Positions 1 through 8,673 of a stretch of 64,000 nt of DNA are shown here, piece by piece; positions within the stretch are counted from its first letter, which is position 1, and each line of letters begins with the position of its first letter. Where the stretch lies: the NCBI RefSeq assembly GCF_000166055.1, contig NC_014664.1:2945501-3009500 (forward strand). The letters are read 5' to 3'. A program made the translations under genes and the position numbers. The notes under the pieces are model-generated. The model had not been told where the DNA came from. It ran no database searches and saw only the letters and a program-made list of their open reading frames with translations. The stretch comes from Rhodomicrobium vannielii ATCC 17100. Its GTDB lineage: Bacteria > Pseudomonadota > Alphaproteobacteria > Rhizobiales > Rhodomicrobiaceae.

Positions 1-54
1 CAGCATTCAGAACCTCTTCGTTCGCTGATGGTTTGGCCCCCGCCTCCTGATGAA

Positions 55-91
55 CAACTGCCCGGCGCTAAAGCGCCGCCGGTGGGCAATT
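55..91. other. imperfect hairpin upstream of first gene
   Basis: The core arms GGCGCT and AGCGCC are separated by two A residues. They are nested inside outer arms TGCCC and GGGCA, with an unpaired GCCGGT on the right side. There is no clean T-run on either side, so it may be the terminator of an upstream gene outside the window or a 5' UTR structure of the gene at 161. Nothing else is recognisable in bases 1-160. Confidence 0.3.
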
Positions 92-160
92 GTTGATGCT
101 TTCTCGGATATTTTACTGCATCATCGCATAAAACCGCGATCAGTTTCATGGGAGAATGGC

Positions 161-379
161 ATGGCATTCGAAGCACTGAAAGCTGAACTCGATCTTCTCA
201 TGCAAACGGTTGCGGACGCGCCCGAAGATCGCTTCGGCTTCTACATCCAGTTGAAGGAAAAGCTGAACCAGGCTCGCGCCTTCGGTTACACGCCTCCTCA
301 GGATCTGGTCGATCTCGAAGCCGAACTCGACAAGGAATTCACGGACGAGAACGCCGAAAAGTTTCCCCGTCCGTCCTGA
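161..379 (+). CDS. small acidic hypothetical protein
   Basis: A 72-residue protein that I do not recognise. It is rich in Leu, Glu and Asp and looks helical throughout. It has no signal peptide, membrane segment or cysteine motif. The frame is open upstream to base 50, but the ATG at 161 is preferred because GGAG lies six bases before it and because the upstream part contains the hairpin at 55-91. It ends 25 bases before the convergent lon stop. Nothing ties its function to lon. It reads as a real cytoplasmic protein because composition and codon use are like those of neighbouring genes. Confidence 0.6.
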   Translation: MAFEALKAELDLLMQTVADAPEDRFGFYIQLKEKLNQARAFGYTPPQDLVDLEAELDKEFTDENAEKFPRPS

Positions 380-404
380 TCGAAGCGGCCAACGCGGCTT
401 GCCC

Positions 405-2816
405 CTAATGCACCGACGCCGGCGCTTCCGGCTGCGGCTCGCTTTCCAGTGCAGCCGCGATTACATCGTCCACGCGTTCGAGCCATATGAAGTCGAGGCT
501 CTTGCGCGTCTCTTCCGGGATGTCATCATAATCGCGACGATTGCGCGCAGGCAACATAACACGCGTTAACCCCGCGCGCGCCGCCGCCGTTACTTTTTCC
601 TTAATGCCACCAACCGGCAACACGAGACCGCGCAGGCTGATCTCGCCCGTCATTGCCGTGTCGCTGCGCACCGTGCGCCCCGACAGCAGCGAATAAAGCG
701 CGGTAAACATTGCCACGCCGGCGCTGGGGCCGTCCTTCGGGGTCGCGCCCGCTGGAACGTGGATGTGGATGTCGCTCTTCTCGAAGAGAGCCGGATCGAG
801 CCCGAGCGATGCCGAGCGATTCTTGATAAGGCTGAGCGCGGCTTGCGCGCTTTCGCGCATCACGTCGCCGAGTTGGCCGGTGAGGATGAGCACCCCCTTG
901 CCCGGTGCGCGCGTCGCCTCGATGAAGAGGATGTCGCCGCCGACGGGCGTCCAGGCGAGGCCCGTCGCCACGCCGGGAACGCTGGTACGCATCGCCACTT
1001 CGTTCTCGAAACGCGGCTGGCCGAGGATGCCCACGAGGTCGTCCGTGTGGATCTGCACCTTTTCGCCCGGCGCTTCGGCGATGCGCACCGCGACGTTGCG
1101 CAGCACCTTGCCGATCTCGCGTTCGAGCGAGCGCACACCCGCCTCGCGTGTATAGTCCTCGATGATGGCGGTCAGCGCGTCGTCGTCGATGCCCGCCTGC
1201 TCGGCGGTGAGGCCGTTCGCTTCAAGCTGGCGCGCCACGAGATAGCGCTTGGCGATTTCGAGCTTTTCCTTCGCCGTGTAGCCCGCAAGCTGGATGATCT
1301 CCATGCGGTCGAGGAGCGGGCCGGGGATCGTGTCCAGCATGTTCGCCGTCGCGATGAAGGTCACGCGAGACAGGTCGAACGGCACGCCGAGATAGGCGTC
1401 GCGGAACGTATTGTTCTGCTCGGGGTCGAGCACTTCGAGCATCGCCGCGAACGGGTCGCCCTGAATGCCGCGCCCCATCTTGTCGATCTCGTCCAGCATC
1501 ATCACCGCGTTGCGCTGACCCGCCTTCTTGATGCCCTGAATGATATTGCCCGGCAGCGAGCCGATATAGGTGCGCCGATGGCCACGGATTTCCGCCTCGT
1601 CATGGACGCCGCCGAGGCTGACGCGCACGAAGGGCCGCTCCATGGCGCGCGCGATCGACTGGCCGAGCGAGGTCTTGCCGACGCCGGGCGGGCCGACGAA
1701 GCAAAGGATCGGGGCCTTGCCCTGCGGCGCGAGCTTGCGAACGGCGAGATATTCGATGATGCGCTGCTTGATCTTGTCGAGGCCGAAATGGTCGTCTTCG
1801 AGGATCTTGCGCGCTTGCGCGATGTCGATCGGTTTTTCATCTGGCAGCGCCCAGGGAAGCTCGGTGAGCGTGTCGAGATAGGTGCGGATCATGCCCGCTT
1901 CGGCCGCCTGCTCGGGCAGACGCTCATAGCGGCGAAGCTCCTTTTTCGCCTGCGTCTCCACCTCGGTCGGCATCTGCGCCTTTGCAATGGCTGCGGCAAG
2001 TTCGGCTACCTCATCGGATTTGCCATCACCCTCGCCGAGCTGGCGCTGGATCGCCGCCATCTGTTCGCGCAGCACGGCCTCGCGCTGGCGCTCGTCGAAC
2101 ACGGCTTTCGTCTGCCGTCCGATTTCCTGCGTGAGGCGCAGCACCTCGATGCGCTCGGACAGAAGCCGCGAGACCTTTTCCATGCGGATGGGCAGATCGA
2201 TGGTTTCGAGGATTTCCTGCTTCTGCTCGCTCGGGATGTCCATATAGGCCGTCACGAGGTCGGCCAGCATTGCGCCCGAAGTCGCGTTCTGCATTGCGTT
2301 GACGAGTTCGGTCGGCACCTGCGGCAGAAGCTCCAGCGCCTCGACCGCCTTTTGGCGCAGCACCATCATGCGCGCTTCGATCTCCGCGCCATCCTCCGAC
2401 GGTTCGACGATCCGCTGCACATTCGCGATCAGCACGGGCCGTTCCTGCTGGAAGTCAAGCACGCGGAACCGCTCGACGCCCTGCACGATGACGTGGTGTG
2501 TGCCGTCCGGCGCGGTGACGTAGCGCGCGATATTCGCGACGGTGCCGACGCGATGCATGTCGTTGCCGAGCGGCTCGGCGTTGCTGCTGTCGCGCTGCAT
2601 GAGGATGCCGATCTGCTTTTCCTCGCGCATGGCCTGCTGAACGGCCGCGATGGAAATCGGCCGGCCGATGGAGATCGGGAAGAGCGTGCCGGGGAAGATC
2701 GTCGTTTCGCGGATCGGGAGGATGAGAAGCGCGTTTGAACCGTCGGTGCCATCCGCCACGGTTTCACCGGGCTGCATCTCGGCCTCCGGCGCCGGACCGG
2801 TTTTGGATTGATCCAT
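405..2816 (-). CDS. lon: Lon ATP-dependent serine protease
   Basis: An 803-residue Lon (La) protease of normal length, which degrades misfolded and regulatory proteins in the cytoplasm as an ATP-driven hexamer. The order is a LonB-type N-terminal substrate domain (about 28-220), a coiled linker, an AAA+ module with Walker [10 protein letters not shown] near residue 375 and Walker B VMMLDEID, and the C-terminal protease domain. The latter shows the Ser-Lys dyad in PKDGPSAG (Ser near 693) and GGIKEK (Lys near 736). It starts 15 bases after the stop of the small heat-shock gene, so the two are very likely cotranscribed from the RpoH-type promoter at 3334-3363. No damage is seen. Confidence 0.97.
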   Translation of the reverse strand: MDQSKTGPAPEAEMQPGETVADGTDGSNALLILPIRETTIFPGTLFPISIGRPISIAAVQQAMREEKQIGILMQRDSSNAEPLGNDMHRVGTVANIARYVTAPDGTHHVIVQGVERFRVLDFQQERPVLIANVQRIVEPSEDGAEIEARMMVLRQKAVEALELLPQVPTELVNAMQNATSGAMLADLVTAYMDIPSEQKQEILETIDLPIRMEKVSRLLSERIEVLRLTQEIGRQTKAVFDERQREAVLREQMAAIQRQLGEGDGKSDEVAELAAAIAKAQMPTEVETQAKKELRRYERLPEQAAEAGMIRTYLDTLTELPWALPDEKPIDIAQARKILEDDHFGLDKIKQRIIEYLAVRKLAPQGKAPILCFVGPPGVGKTSLGQSIARAMERPFVRVSLGGVHDEAEIRGHRRTYIGSLPGNIIQGIKKAGQRNAVMMLDEIDKMGRGIQGDPFAAMLEVLDPEQNNTFRDAYLGVPFDLSRVTFIATANMLDTIPGPLLDRMEIIQLAGYTAKEKLEIAKRYLVARQLEANGLTAEQAGIDDDALTAIIEDYTREAGVRSLEREIGKVLRNVAVRIAEAPGEKVQIHTDDLVGILGQPRFENEVAMRTSVPGVATGLAWTPVGGDILFIEATRAPGKGVLILTGQLGDVMRESAQAALSLIKNRSASLGLDPALFEKSDIHIHVPAGATPKDGPSAGVAMFTALYSLLSGRTVRSDTAMTGEISLRGLVLPVGGIKEKVTAAARAGLTRVMLPARNRRDYDDIPEETRKSLDFIWLERVDDVIAAALESEPQPEAPASVH

Positions 2817-2831
2817 TATGACGCTTCCTTG

Positions 2832-3239
2832 TCAGAGAGATTTCTTTTCGAGGGTGATGAGCAGGCAGCCGTTGCTGGCCTGCCGCTGGACCGAAACATA
2901 ATGCGCAGGCGGTAGCGGGATGCGCCGCGCGAACCGCCCCTGCGGCAGCTCAAGCTGATGAATGAGCGCCGTGCGCAATTCCTCCGGCAGCGAGCGCTTG
3001 CCCGAGACGGTGAGCATGCCGCCCTCGATAACCGCATCCACGGTTTCGGGATCGACGCCCGGCAACGCGCACAGGATGAGCACCTCGGTCTTCGTTTCGA
3101 GAACATCAACAGGCGGCTCCCAGGCCGGTTGCCCCGCCTGATGATGAACCTGAAAAAACTGCTGGTGTAGACGCTGGGCGCGGGAAAGGCGGTCAAGCGC
3201 CTCGAACCACATCCAGGTCGTGAATTCCTTTTTTGTCAT
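2832..3239 (-). CDS. small heat-shock protein, Hsp20/alpha-crystallin family
   Basis: A 135-residue small heat-shock protein. The alpha-crystallin domain runs from about residue 35 (PPVDVLETKTEVLILCALPG) to about 125 and contains the typical strand GGMLTVSGKR. Members are ATP-independent holdases that keep unfolding proteins soluble. The frame is open to 3362, but ATG at 3239 is chosen because AGGA stands nine bases upstream and the upstream extension has no ribosome site. It lies 15 bases before lon, so a holdase and the protease that removes damaged clients are expressed together. The C-terminal IxI motif of many family members is not obvious; the tail ends in ITLEKKSL. Confidence 0.9.
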   Translation of the reverse strand: MTKKEFTTWMWFEALDRLSRAQRLHQQFFQVHHQAGQPAWEPPVDVLETKTEVLILCALPGVDPETVDAVIEGGMLTVSGKRSLPEELRTALIHQLELPQGRFARRIPLPPAHYVSVQRQASNGCLLITLEKKSL

Positions 3240-3333
3240 GAAGTGCGTTCCTGACATCGGATGCTCGGATGCGCGTGAGAGCCACAGCCCGAGCCGGATC
3301 GAGGGAATGGGGGTGCCTGCTATTCCCGGATGA

Positions 3334-3363
3334 ATATGGACGGTGGGTGGGACAGCTTTCAAG
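3334..3363 (-). promoter_or_regulatory. RpoH (sigma-32)-type heat-shock promoter for hsp20-lon
   Basis: On the minus strand CTTGAAA (complement of 3357-3363) is followed after 16 bases by TCCATAT (complement of 3334-3340). This matches CTTGAAA - 11 to 16 - CCCATNT with one mismatch. It lies about 95 bases upstream of the chosen hsp20 start and faces it. Both downstream genes are classic heat-shock genes, which supports the call. Confidence 0.65.
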
Positions 3364-3422
3364 GCTTCGCAATACGGATTATCCAGCGGGCGAGCGGCGC
3401 TTCCCTCGCAAGGAAGGCGAGG

Positions 3423-3710
3423 CTACCGGTGCGGGGCTCTCCCGTAGAGTTTGCGAAGCTCGTCCTTCGCGCGTTCGAGCACCTGTTTGCGCTCGGCGGA
3501 AAGACTGTGGCCTGCGCGGTTGATGTAGAAGGTGAGCATCGACATGGCCGAGCGGAACGGCGGAGCCTTGCGGCGATCGCTCTTTTCCGCCGAGGCCTTC
3601 AGCGAGGCCGCGATTTTCCTCGGATCGTCGAGCGTGAAGACATCGGGTTCAAGGCTTAACGCGTCGCTCGTTTCGGTCACATGCTGCGACCATCGATTTT
3701 GACTCGCCAT
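3423..3710 (-). CDS. DUF3175 domain protein
   Basis: A 95-residue basic protein that matches the DUF3175 family over its whole length. It begins with an RWSQHVTETSDAL-like segment, then DDPRKIAASLKASAE, then the hallmark PFRSAMSMLTFYINRAG and a C-terminal helix ending in LRKLYGR. The function of the family is unknown. It has no signal peptide or membrane segment. The frame is open to 3815, but ATG at 3710 is preceded by GGGAG seven bases upstream and homologues start at this point. It stands alone between hsp20 and the divergent gltI operon. Confidence 0.85.
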   Translation of the reverse strand: MASQNRWSQHVTETSDALSLEPDVFTLDDPRKIAASLKASAEKSDRRKAPPFRSAMSMLTFYINRAGHSLSAERKQVLERAKDELRKLYGRAPHR

Positions 3711-4004
3711 CTGCTGTCTCCCAAGGCGCCGGAAGGGCGCATGCCGGGGAGAACGCTCGGGCGCGACCGGTGTTCGGTCGGCGACTTGTGTGCAAAAGTC
3801 GGAGGCCTGCTGCATCGGTGTGCGTCATGAGGACGCGAGCTTATGCAAATGCCGTAAAATTGAGCACAAATGCGGCTTGCCCGTTTCACACGCAGATTTA
3901 CTGTGAGCAGATGAAACATATAATGCGATCCGCGCTCTCTTTTTGCTTATCCTGACAACGCGCTCTCAACCCGTTCAATCAACCAAATAAAGGAGTTTGC
4001 ATTC
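3711..4004. other. divergent intergenic region upstream of gltI
   Basis: A 294-base gap between the divergent DUF3175 and gltI genes. The gltI-proximal half is AT-rich and holds the promoter candidate at 3897-3924. The gltI ribosome site AAAGGAG lies nine bases before its ATG. No conserved riboswitch or further gene is seen. Confidence 0.6.
3897..3924 (+). promoter_or_regulatory. candidate sigma-70 promoter for gltIJKL
   Basis: A perfect TATAAT at 3919-3924 is preceded after 16 bases by TTTACT (4 of 6 matches to TTGACA). It is 80 bases upstream of gltI on the same strand. The weak -35 box leaves room for an activator. Confidence 0.45.
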
Positions 4005-4913
4005 ATGGCCCTTTCCCGCTGGGTACTCGGACTAGCCTTGTTTGCAATGCCGGGACTGGCTCAGGCGCAGGATCTGACCGGTACACTGAAGAAGATCAAG
4101 GACACCGGCACCATCACCATCGGCTATCGCGAAACGTCGATCCCGTTCTCGTATCTGGGCGCGGAAAACAAGCCCGTGGGCTTCGCGATGGACATCTGCG
4201 AAAAGATCGTCGACGCAGTGAAGAAGGAACTGAAGGACGACAGCATCAAGACGAATTACGTCGCCGTTACGTCCTCCACGCGCATCCCGCTGATCGCCAA
4301 CGGCACGGTGGATCTCGTTTGCGGCTCGGCGACCAACAACGCCGAGCGTCAGAAGCAGGTGTCCTACACCAACTCGCACTACCTCTCCGAAAGCAAGTAC
4401 GTCACCAAGAAGGCCAGCAACATCAACTCGATTGCCGACCTGAAGGGCAAGACGGTCGTTTCCACGGCGGGCACGACCAACATCAAGCAGCTCAACGAGC
4501 GCAACCAGGCGGATAATCTCGGGCTGACGATCCTTACTGCGAAGGATCACGCCGAAGGCTTCCTGATGGTCGAGACCGATCGCGCCGCAGCCTTCGTGAT
4601 GGACGACATCCTCCTTGCGGGCCTGGCAGCGAACTCGAAAGACCCAAGCCTCTACGTGATTTCGACCGACGCATTCTCGAAGGCCGAGCCTTACGGCATC
4701 ATGCTGCAGAAGGGCGACGAGCCGTTCAAGAAGGCGGTCGATGACGCCACGGCGGAGATCTACAAGACGGAAGGCCCGGCGCTTTACAAGAAGTGGTTCC
4801 AGAGCCCGATCCCGCCGAAGGGCATCAACCTCAATCTGCCGCTCTCGCCCGCGCTCGCCAAACAGTTCGAAGCGCCGCTCGATGCGGCCGACCCGGACGC
4901 GTACATCCGTTAA
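4005..4913 (+). CDS. gltI: periplasmic glutamate/aspartate-type binding protein
   Basis: A 302-residue solute-binding protein of the GltI family, which delivers acidic amino acids to the GltJK/GltL importer. It has a Sec signal peptide ending AQAQ (residues 1-22). Family blocks that resemble E. coli GltI are visible: TITIGYRETSIPFSY, CGSATNNAERQKQV, a TTNIKQLNERNQ region and IPPKGINLN near the end. Two cysteines (in DICEKI and LVCGS) sit where GltI relatives may form a disulfide. The start has a strong AAAGGAG. It is the first gene of a four-gene operon and is followed at once by a hairpin, as is common where the binding protein is made in excess. Exact substrate preference (Glu, Asp, Gln or Asn) is not provable. 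Confidence 0.92.
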   Translation: MALSRWVLGLALFAMPGLAQAQDLTGTLKKIKDTGTITIGYRETSIPFSYLGAENKPVGFAMDICEKIVDAVKKELKDDSIKTNYVAVTSSTRIPLIANGTVDLVCGSATNNAERQKQVSYTNSHYLSESKYVTKKASNINSIADLKGKTVVSTAGTTNIKQLNERNQADNLGLTILTAKDHAEGFLMVETDRAAAFVMDDILLAGLAANSKDPSLYVISTDAFSKAEPYGIMLQKGDEPFKKAVDDATAEIYKTEGPALYKKWFQSPIPPKGINLNLPLSPALAKQFEAPLDAADPDAYIR

Positions 4914-4920
4914 TTGCATT

Positions 4921-4948
4921 GCGAGGCGCCCCGGCGCCTCGCCTTTTA
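4921..4948 (+). terminator. attenuator-like hairpin between gltI and gltJ
   Basis: Perfect 10-base arms GCGAGGCGCC and GGCGCCTCGC are separated by two C residues and followed by CTTTT. It sits seven bases after the gltI stop and before gltJ. It could terminate part of the transcripts or protect the gltI 3' end. Confidence 0.75.
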
Positions 4949-4970
4949 TTCGCAGCGCGGAGACGGGGCC

Positions 4971-5705
4971 GTGGACAAGATCGTCGATTGGTTCAGCATC
5001 TTCTGGCAGGAGTCGGCCGAGGGAACGGGCACCTATGCCTACACCCTTCTGCTCGGCCTTCAGTTGACCCTCGAAATTTCAGTAATCGCGGCGGTGGTGG
5101 CCTTCGTGGTGGGGTCCATCGTCGGCGTTTGCCGCACGCTGCCCTCGCCTCTCGTCCGGCGCCTGAGCGGCGCCTATGTCGAGTTTTTCCGTAACATCCC
5201 GCTCCTCGTCCAGTTGTTCCTCTGGTACTTCGTGCTGCCGGAGCTTCTCCCCCGCGATATCGGCATGTGGCTGAAGCAGGTGCCGCACTCGAACTTCTAC
5301 ACGGCGGCATTCGGGCTTGGCCTGTTTACGTCGTCGCGCGTGGCGGTGCAGCTTGCGGCGGCGATCACGTCCATGCCGCGCGGCCAGAAAATGGCGGCTA
5401 CAGCGCTCGGCCTGACGACACGGCAGAGCTACACCAACGTGCTGCTGCCGATGGCCTATCGCATCGTGTTTCCGCCGCTGACGTCGGAGCTTCTCAATCT
5501 CATCAAGAACTCGTCGGTCGCGCTGACCATCGGCGTAGCGGAACTCACGCAGAGCGCGCGCAACATGGACAGCTACACGTTTCAGACGTTCCAGGCGTTC
5601 ACGGCGGCGACGCTGATCTACCTCGTACTCAACATCACGATAACAGCGGTCATGCGGCGGATAGAGCACGGCGTCTCCGTCCCCGGCATGCTCGTGGCGA
5701 AGTGA
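4971..5705 (+). CDS. gltJ: amino-acid ABC transporter permease, GltJ type
   Basis: A 244-residue inner-membrane permease of the HisM/GltJ class with about five hydrophobic segments. The EAA-type cytoplasmic loop that contacts the ATPase is visible near RGQKMAATALGLTTRQSY. GTG at 4971 is proposed as start because GGAGACGG lies just upstream. A TTG at 4914 would also be in frame, but it lies next to the gltI stop and its extension would be translated from the terminator hairpin. The downstream partner gltK begins eight bases after the stop. With GltK it should form the heterodimeric channel. Confidence 0.9.
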   Translation: MDKIVDWFSIFWQESAEGTGTYAYTLLLGLQLTLEISVIAAVVAFVVGSIVGVCRTLPSPLVRRLSGAYVEFFRNIPLLVQLFLWYFVLPELLPRDIGMWLKQVPHSNFYTAAFGLGLFTSSRVAVQLAAAITSMPRGQKMAATALGLTTRQSYTNVLLPMAYRIVFPPLTSELLNLIKNSSVALTIGVAELTQSARNMDSYTFQTFQAFTAATLIYLVLNITITAVMRRIEHGVSVPGMLVAK

Positions 5706-5712
5706 GGCGGCG

Positions 5713-6405
5713 ATGTTCTCGAACTTCGATTTTCAGGTCATCATCGACGCGCTGCCCTACCTCTTCCTCCAGGGCATGGTCTTTACCCTGAAGTTGACGA
5801 TTCTCGCGGCGATTTTCGGCACTCTCTTCGGCACTGTGCTCGCACTGATGCGCCTTTCGGGCGTATGGCCGCTGCCGCAGATCGCGGGCGCCTATGTGAA
5901 CTTCGTGCGGTCGCTGCCGTTGCTGCTCGTGATCTTCTGGTTCTTCTTCCTCGTGCCGTTCATCGCGCAGAAGATGGTCGGCTCGCCGCGCCCGATCCCC
6001 ATCGATCCGTTCCTCACCGCGCTGATTACCTTCAGCCTGTTCGAGGCGGTGTTCTTCTCGGAGATCATGCGCGCGGGCATCCAGTCCCTGCCGAAGGGCC
6101 AGGTCGCGGCGGGCTATGCGCTCGGCCTCAGCTACACGCAGGTGATGCGGCGTATCGTTCTGCCGCAAGCCTTCCGCAACATGCTGCCGGTGCTGCTAAC
6201 GCAGACCATCGTGCTGTTCCAGGACACCTCGCTCGTCTATGTGCTGTCGCTGAACGACTTCCTCGGCATCGCCGGTAAGATAGGCCAGCGCGACGGACGC
6301 CTCACGGAGATGTATATCTTCGCGGCGCTCGTCTATTTCCTCATTTCCTTCGCGGCCTCGCAGGCGGTCCGACGCTTGCAGGCGCACACGGCAATCATTC
6401 GGTAG
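5713..6405 (+). CDS. gltK: amino-acid ABC transporter permease, GltK type
   Basis: A 230-residue permease homologous to GltJ. Hydrophobic helices include one at about 15-45 and the [20 protein letters not shown] region. The EAA loop reads [20 protein letters not shown] and is followed by [15 protein letters not shown]. It pairs with GltJ in the membrane. It lies eight bases after gltJ and eleven before gltL in one operon. Length is normal for the family (about 220-230). Confidence 0.93.
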   Translation: MFSNFDFQVIIDALPYLFLQGMVFTLKLTILAAIFGTLFGTVLALMRLSGVWPLPQIAGAYVNFVRSLPLLLVIFWFFFLVPFIAQKMVGSPRPIPIDPFLTALITFSLFEAVFFSEIMRAGIQSLPKGQVAAGYALGLSYTQVMRRIVLPQAFRNMLPVLLTQTIVLFQDTSLVYVLSLNDFLGIAGKIGQRDGRLTEMYIFAALVYFLISFAASQAVRRLQAHTAIIR

Positions 6406-6416
6406 GGCTTCCACTC

Positions 6417-7205
6417 ATGACCACGGCAACGACAACGCCGAATTCGGCCGCGAAACAGTCCTCTGGCGCGCCCGTCATCCAGATGATCGGCGTCAGCAAA
6501 TGGTACACGCCCGAATTTCAGGTGCTCGACGCCTGCTCGACATCGGTCCAGAAGGGTGAGGTTGTGGTCGTGTGCGGGCCGTCCGGCTCGGGCAAATCCA
6601 CGCTCATCAAATGCGTGAACGCGCTCGAACCGTTCCAGCAAGGCGACATCTTCGTCGAGGGCGTTAAGGTCAACGACCGCACGACGAACCTGCCGAAACT
6701 GCGCTCGCGCATCGGCATGGTGTTCCAGAACTTCGAGCTTTTCCCGCATCTCACCATCATGGAAAACCTTACGCTCGCGCAGCGCAAGGTGCTGAAGCGC
6801 GGCAAGGACGAAGCCGACGCGAAGGCGCGGAAGCTGCTTCAACGCGTGGGCCTCTCCGATCAGGCGCCGAAATATCCGGGCCAGCTTTCGGGCGGCCAGC
6901 AGCAGCGCGTCGCCATCGCCCGTGCGCTCGCCATGGACCCGGTTGCGATGCTGTTCGACGAGCCGACATCCGCGCTCGACCCGGAAATGGTGAGCGAAGT
7001 GCTCGACGTGATGGTGGAGCTTGCGCGCGAGGGCATGACGATGATGGTCGTCACGCACGAAATGGGATTTGCGCGAAAGGTGGCGAATCGGGTTATATTC
7101 ATGGACAAGGGTGCCATCGTCGAAGACGTGCCCACGGAAGAGTTTTTCGGCAGTCCGCGCTCGGAGCGCGCGCAACTCTTCCTCTCGAAAATCCTCTCGC
7201 ATTGA
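6417..7205 (+). CDS. gltL: amino-acid ABC transporter ATPase, GltL type
   Basis: A 262-residue ATP-binding subunit of a polar amino-acid importer. Walker [10 protein letters not shown] starts at residue 54, the signature [15 protein letters not shown] lies near 157, Walker [15 protein letters not shown] near 180 and the switch His in [10 protein letters not shown]. It has about 18 extra N-terminal residues rich in Thr, Ala and Ser compared with E. coli GltL. It closes the operon, so gltI-J-K-L encode a complete importer for glutamate/aspartate-like amino acids. Confidence 0.95.
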   Translation: MTTATTTPNSAAKQSSGAPVIQMIGVSKWYTPEFQVLDACSTSVQKGEVVVVCGPSGSGKSTLIKCVNALEPFQQGDIFVEGVKVNDRTTNLPKLRSRIGMVFQNFELFPHLTIMENLTLAQRKVLKRGKDEADAKARKLLQRVGLSDQAPKYPGQLSGGQQQRVAIARALAMDPVAMLFDEPTSALDPEMVSEVLDVMVELAREGMTMMVVTHEMGFARKVANRVIFMDKGAIVEDVPTEEFFGSPRSERAQLFLSKILSH

Positions 7206-7225
7206 TGAAGCGGCAAAAGTTAACA

Positions 7226-7258
7226 GGCGTTAACCTTTATTAACAAGCGGTTAACGCC
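7226..7258. terminator. convergent hairpin after gltL
   Basis: Perfect 10-base arms GGCGTTAACC and GGTTAACGCC surround a 13-base loop. There is no T-run. It lies between the convergent ends of gltL and the small gene at 7277-7429, so it could serve both. GTTAAC occurs three times in 40 bases here. Confidence 0.5.
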
Positions 7259-7276
7259 AGTCTGCCCACCACGAAC

Positions 7277-7429
7277 CTACTTTTTCTTCTCTGGCCGCTG
7301 CGAAAGTGCGGACCCCGCCGCCGTTTTGGCCTTCTTGCTCGCCTCGCTCTTGCCTAGCACCTTGCCAGCGGCGGAGGCGGCCTTTTCACCAGTTTCGCCC
7401 GACGATTTTTCCTTGCTCGACTTTGCCAT
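7277..7429 (-). CDS. very small Lys/Ala/Ser-rich protein
   Basis: A 50-residue basic protein, starting MAKSSKEKSS and ending GSALSQRPEKKK. It contains 12 lysines and no hydrophobic segment, so it is probably an intrinsically disordered cytoplasmic protein. GAGGA stands four bases before the ATG, which supports real translation. Short Lys-rich proteins with an A(G)SALSQ-like C-terminus are, to my memory, common hypothetical proteins in Hyphomicrobiales, but this is recollection only. Its role is unknown. It is convergent with gltL across the hairpin at 7226-7258. Confidence 0.6.
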   Translation of the reverse strand: MAKSSKEKSSGETGEKAASAAGKVLGKSEASKKAKTAAGSALSQRPEKKK

Positions 7430-7705
7430 GAGATCCTCGGCTTCCGAAAGGGCGCGCCCGATTGCGCGACACCTTGGAAGACAACGCCCGGTGGGAACAG
7501 TCGTTCACGGATTTCCTGCGAAGATCGCGACGTTGCAGTTCGTTATGGATGGAATCTCGGCGCCACCGCCTCCCAGGGCGCACAGTCCCATTTCCGCAGT
7601 TGACACCGCGCCTCGCGGGGTGGACACCGAAGCCGATCTTGAAAAAGCGCGCGAAATCCTCGCAAGTGAAGACAGCGCGCCGCTTCGGCGAAACAGGTTA
7701 GAGTG
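7430..7705. other. divergent gap upstream of pheA
   Basis: A gap of 276 bases between the divergent 50-residue gene and pheA. It should carry both promoters, but no convincing -35/-10 pair is seen. The open frames across it look like chance reading of G+C-rich DNA. Confidence 0.4.
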
Positions 7706-8620
7706 ATGACATCCATTTCAACGGCCGCGACGGCCACGCCCGCGAAGATCGCCTATCAGGGCGAGCCGGGCGCGAATTCGCATATTGCCTGCATCAATTT
7801 TGATCCGTCGCTCGAACCCTTTCCCTGCGCCACATTCGAGGAAGCGCTGCTAGCGGTGAAACACCGCGCGGTGCGCTATGCGCTGATCCCGGTGGAGAAT
7901 TCGGTCGCGGGCCGGGTTGCGGACGTTCATTACCTCTTGCCGAATTCCGGCGTGCATGTCGTCGGCGAGCATTTCGAGCGCATCTATCACCAGCTCATGG
8001 CGCTGCCCGGCGTGGACCTGTCCACGCTGAAGACGGTCCACAGCCATACTCAGGCACTCGGCCAGTGCCGCAGCGCGATCCAGAAGCTTGGCCTGCGGCC
8101 TGTGCCCGAGGCCGACACTGCCGGGTCCGCGCGCATGGTGGCTGAGGAGGGCGATCCGACCAAGGCGGCCATCGCCTCGAAGCTCGCCGCCGATATCTAT
8201 GGGCTGCGCATCCTGAAAAGCGACATCGAGGACGCGGCGCACAATACCACGCGCTTTCTCGCACTCGCGGATGAAGCGGTGATGCCCGCGTCGGGCAATG
8301 GCCCCACGCTGACCACTTTTGTCTTCCGCGTCCGCAACGTGCCTGCCGCGCTTTACAAGGCGCTCGGGGGCTTCGCGACGAACGGCGTGAACATGACGAA
8401 GCTCGAATCCTATCAGCCGGAAGGCAGCTTCAGCGCCACGATGTTCTATGCAGACGTTGAGGGCCATCCCGAGGATCGCCCGCTCAAGCTTTCACTTGAG
8501 GAACTGGCGTTCTATTCGACAGAGGTCGTTGTGCTCGGCACCTATCCCGCGAGCCCGTTCCGCGACACGCTGAAGAAATTGCCGTTGGACGAACCGCGCG
8601 CGCTGTTCTCCGCGCGATAG
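7706..8620 (+). CDS. pheA: prephenate dehydratase
   Basis: A 304-residue monofunctional prephenate dehydratase, which converts prephenate to phenylpyruvate in phenylalanine synthesis. The PDT domain covers about 10-190 and begins KIAYQGEPGANSHIA. The Thr-containing active-site segment is in AHNTTRFLAL. The C-terminal ACT domain (about 200-285) binds phenylalanine for feedback inhibition. The ESRP motif of the E. coli ACT domain is replaced by ESYQ, a variant I associate with alphaproteobacterial PheA. ATG at 7706 directly follows an in-frame GTG at 7703. There is no fused chorismate mutase. Confidence 0.95.
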   Translation: MTSISTAATATPAKIAYQGEPGANSHIACINFDPSLEPFPCATFEEALLAVKHRAVRYALIPVENSVAGRVADVHYLLPNSGVHVVGEHFERIYHQLMALPGVDLSTLKTVHSHTQALGQCRSAIQKLGLRPVPEADTAGSARMVAEEGDPTKAAIASKLAADIYGLRILKSDIEDAAHNTTRFLALADEAVMPASGNGPTLTTFVFRVRNVPAALYKALGGFATNGVNMTKLESYQPEGSFSATMFYADVEGHPEDRPLKLSLEELAFYSTEVVVLGTYPASPFRDTLKKLPLDEPRALFSAR

Positions 8621-8673
8621 ACACGCGTTAATCGGCTGAAGCCGCGCGAATCGGCGGCTATTCTGCCGTCGCG

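Noticed and set aside
759-2738. 659-codon open frame on the plus strand across lon
   Set aside because: It is antisense to a clear Lon protein and its product is low-complexity Arg/His/Asp/Glu, a typical shadow frame in G+C-rich DNA.
3240-3333. Possible ROSE-type RNA thermometer in the hsp20 leader
   Set aside because: Rhizobial small heat-shock genes often have one, but the typical UYGCU segment next to the ribosome site is not present here.
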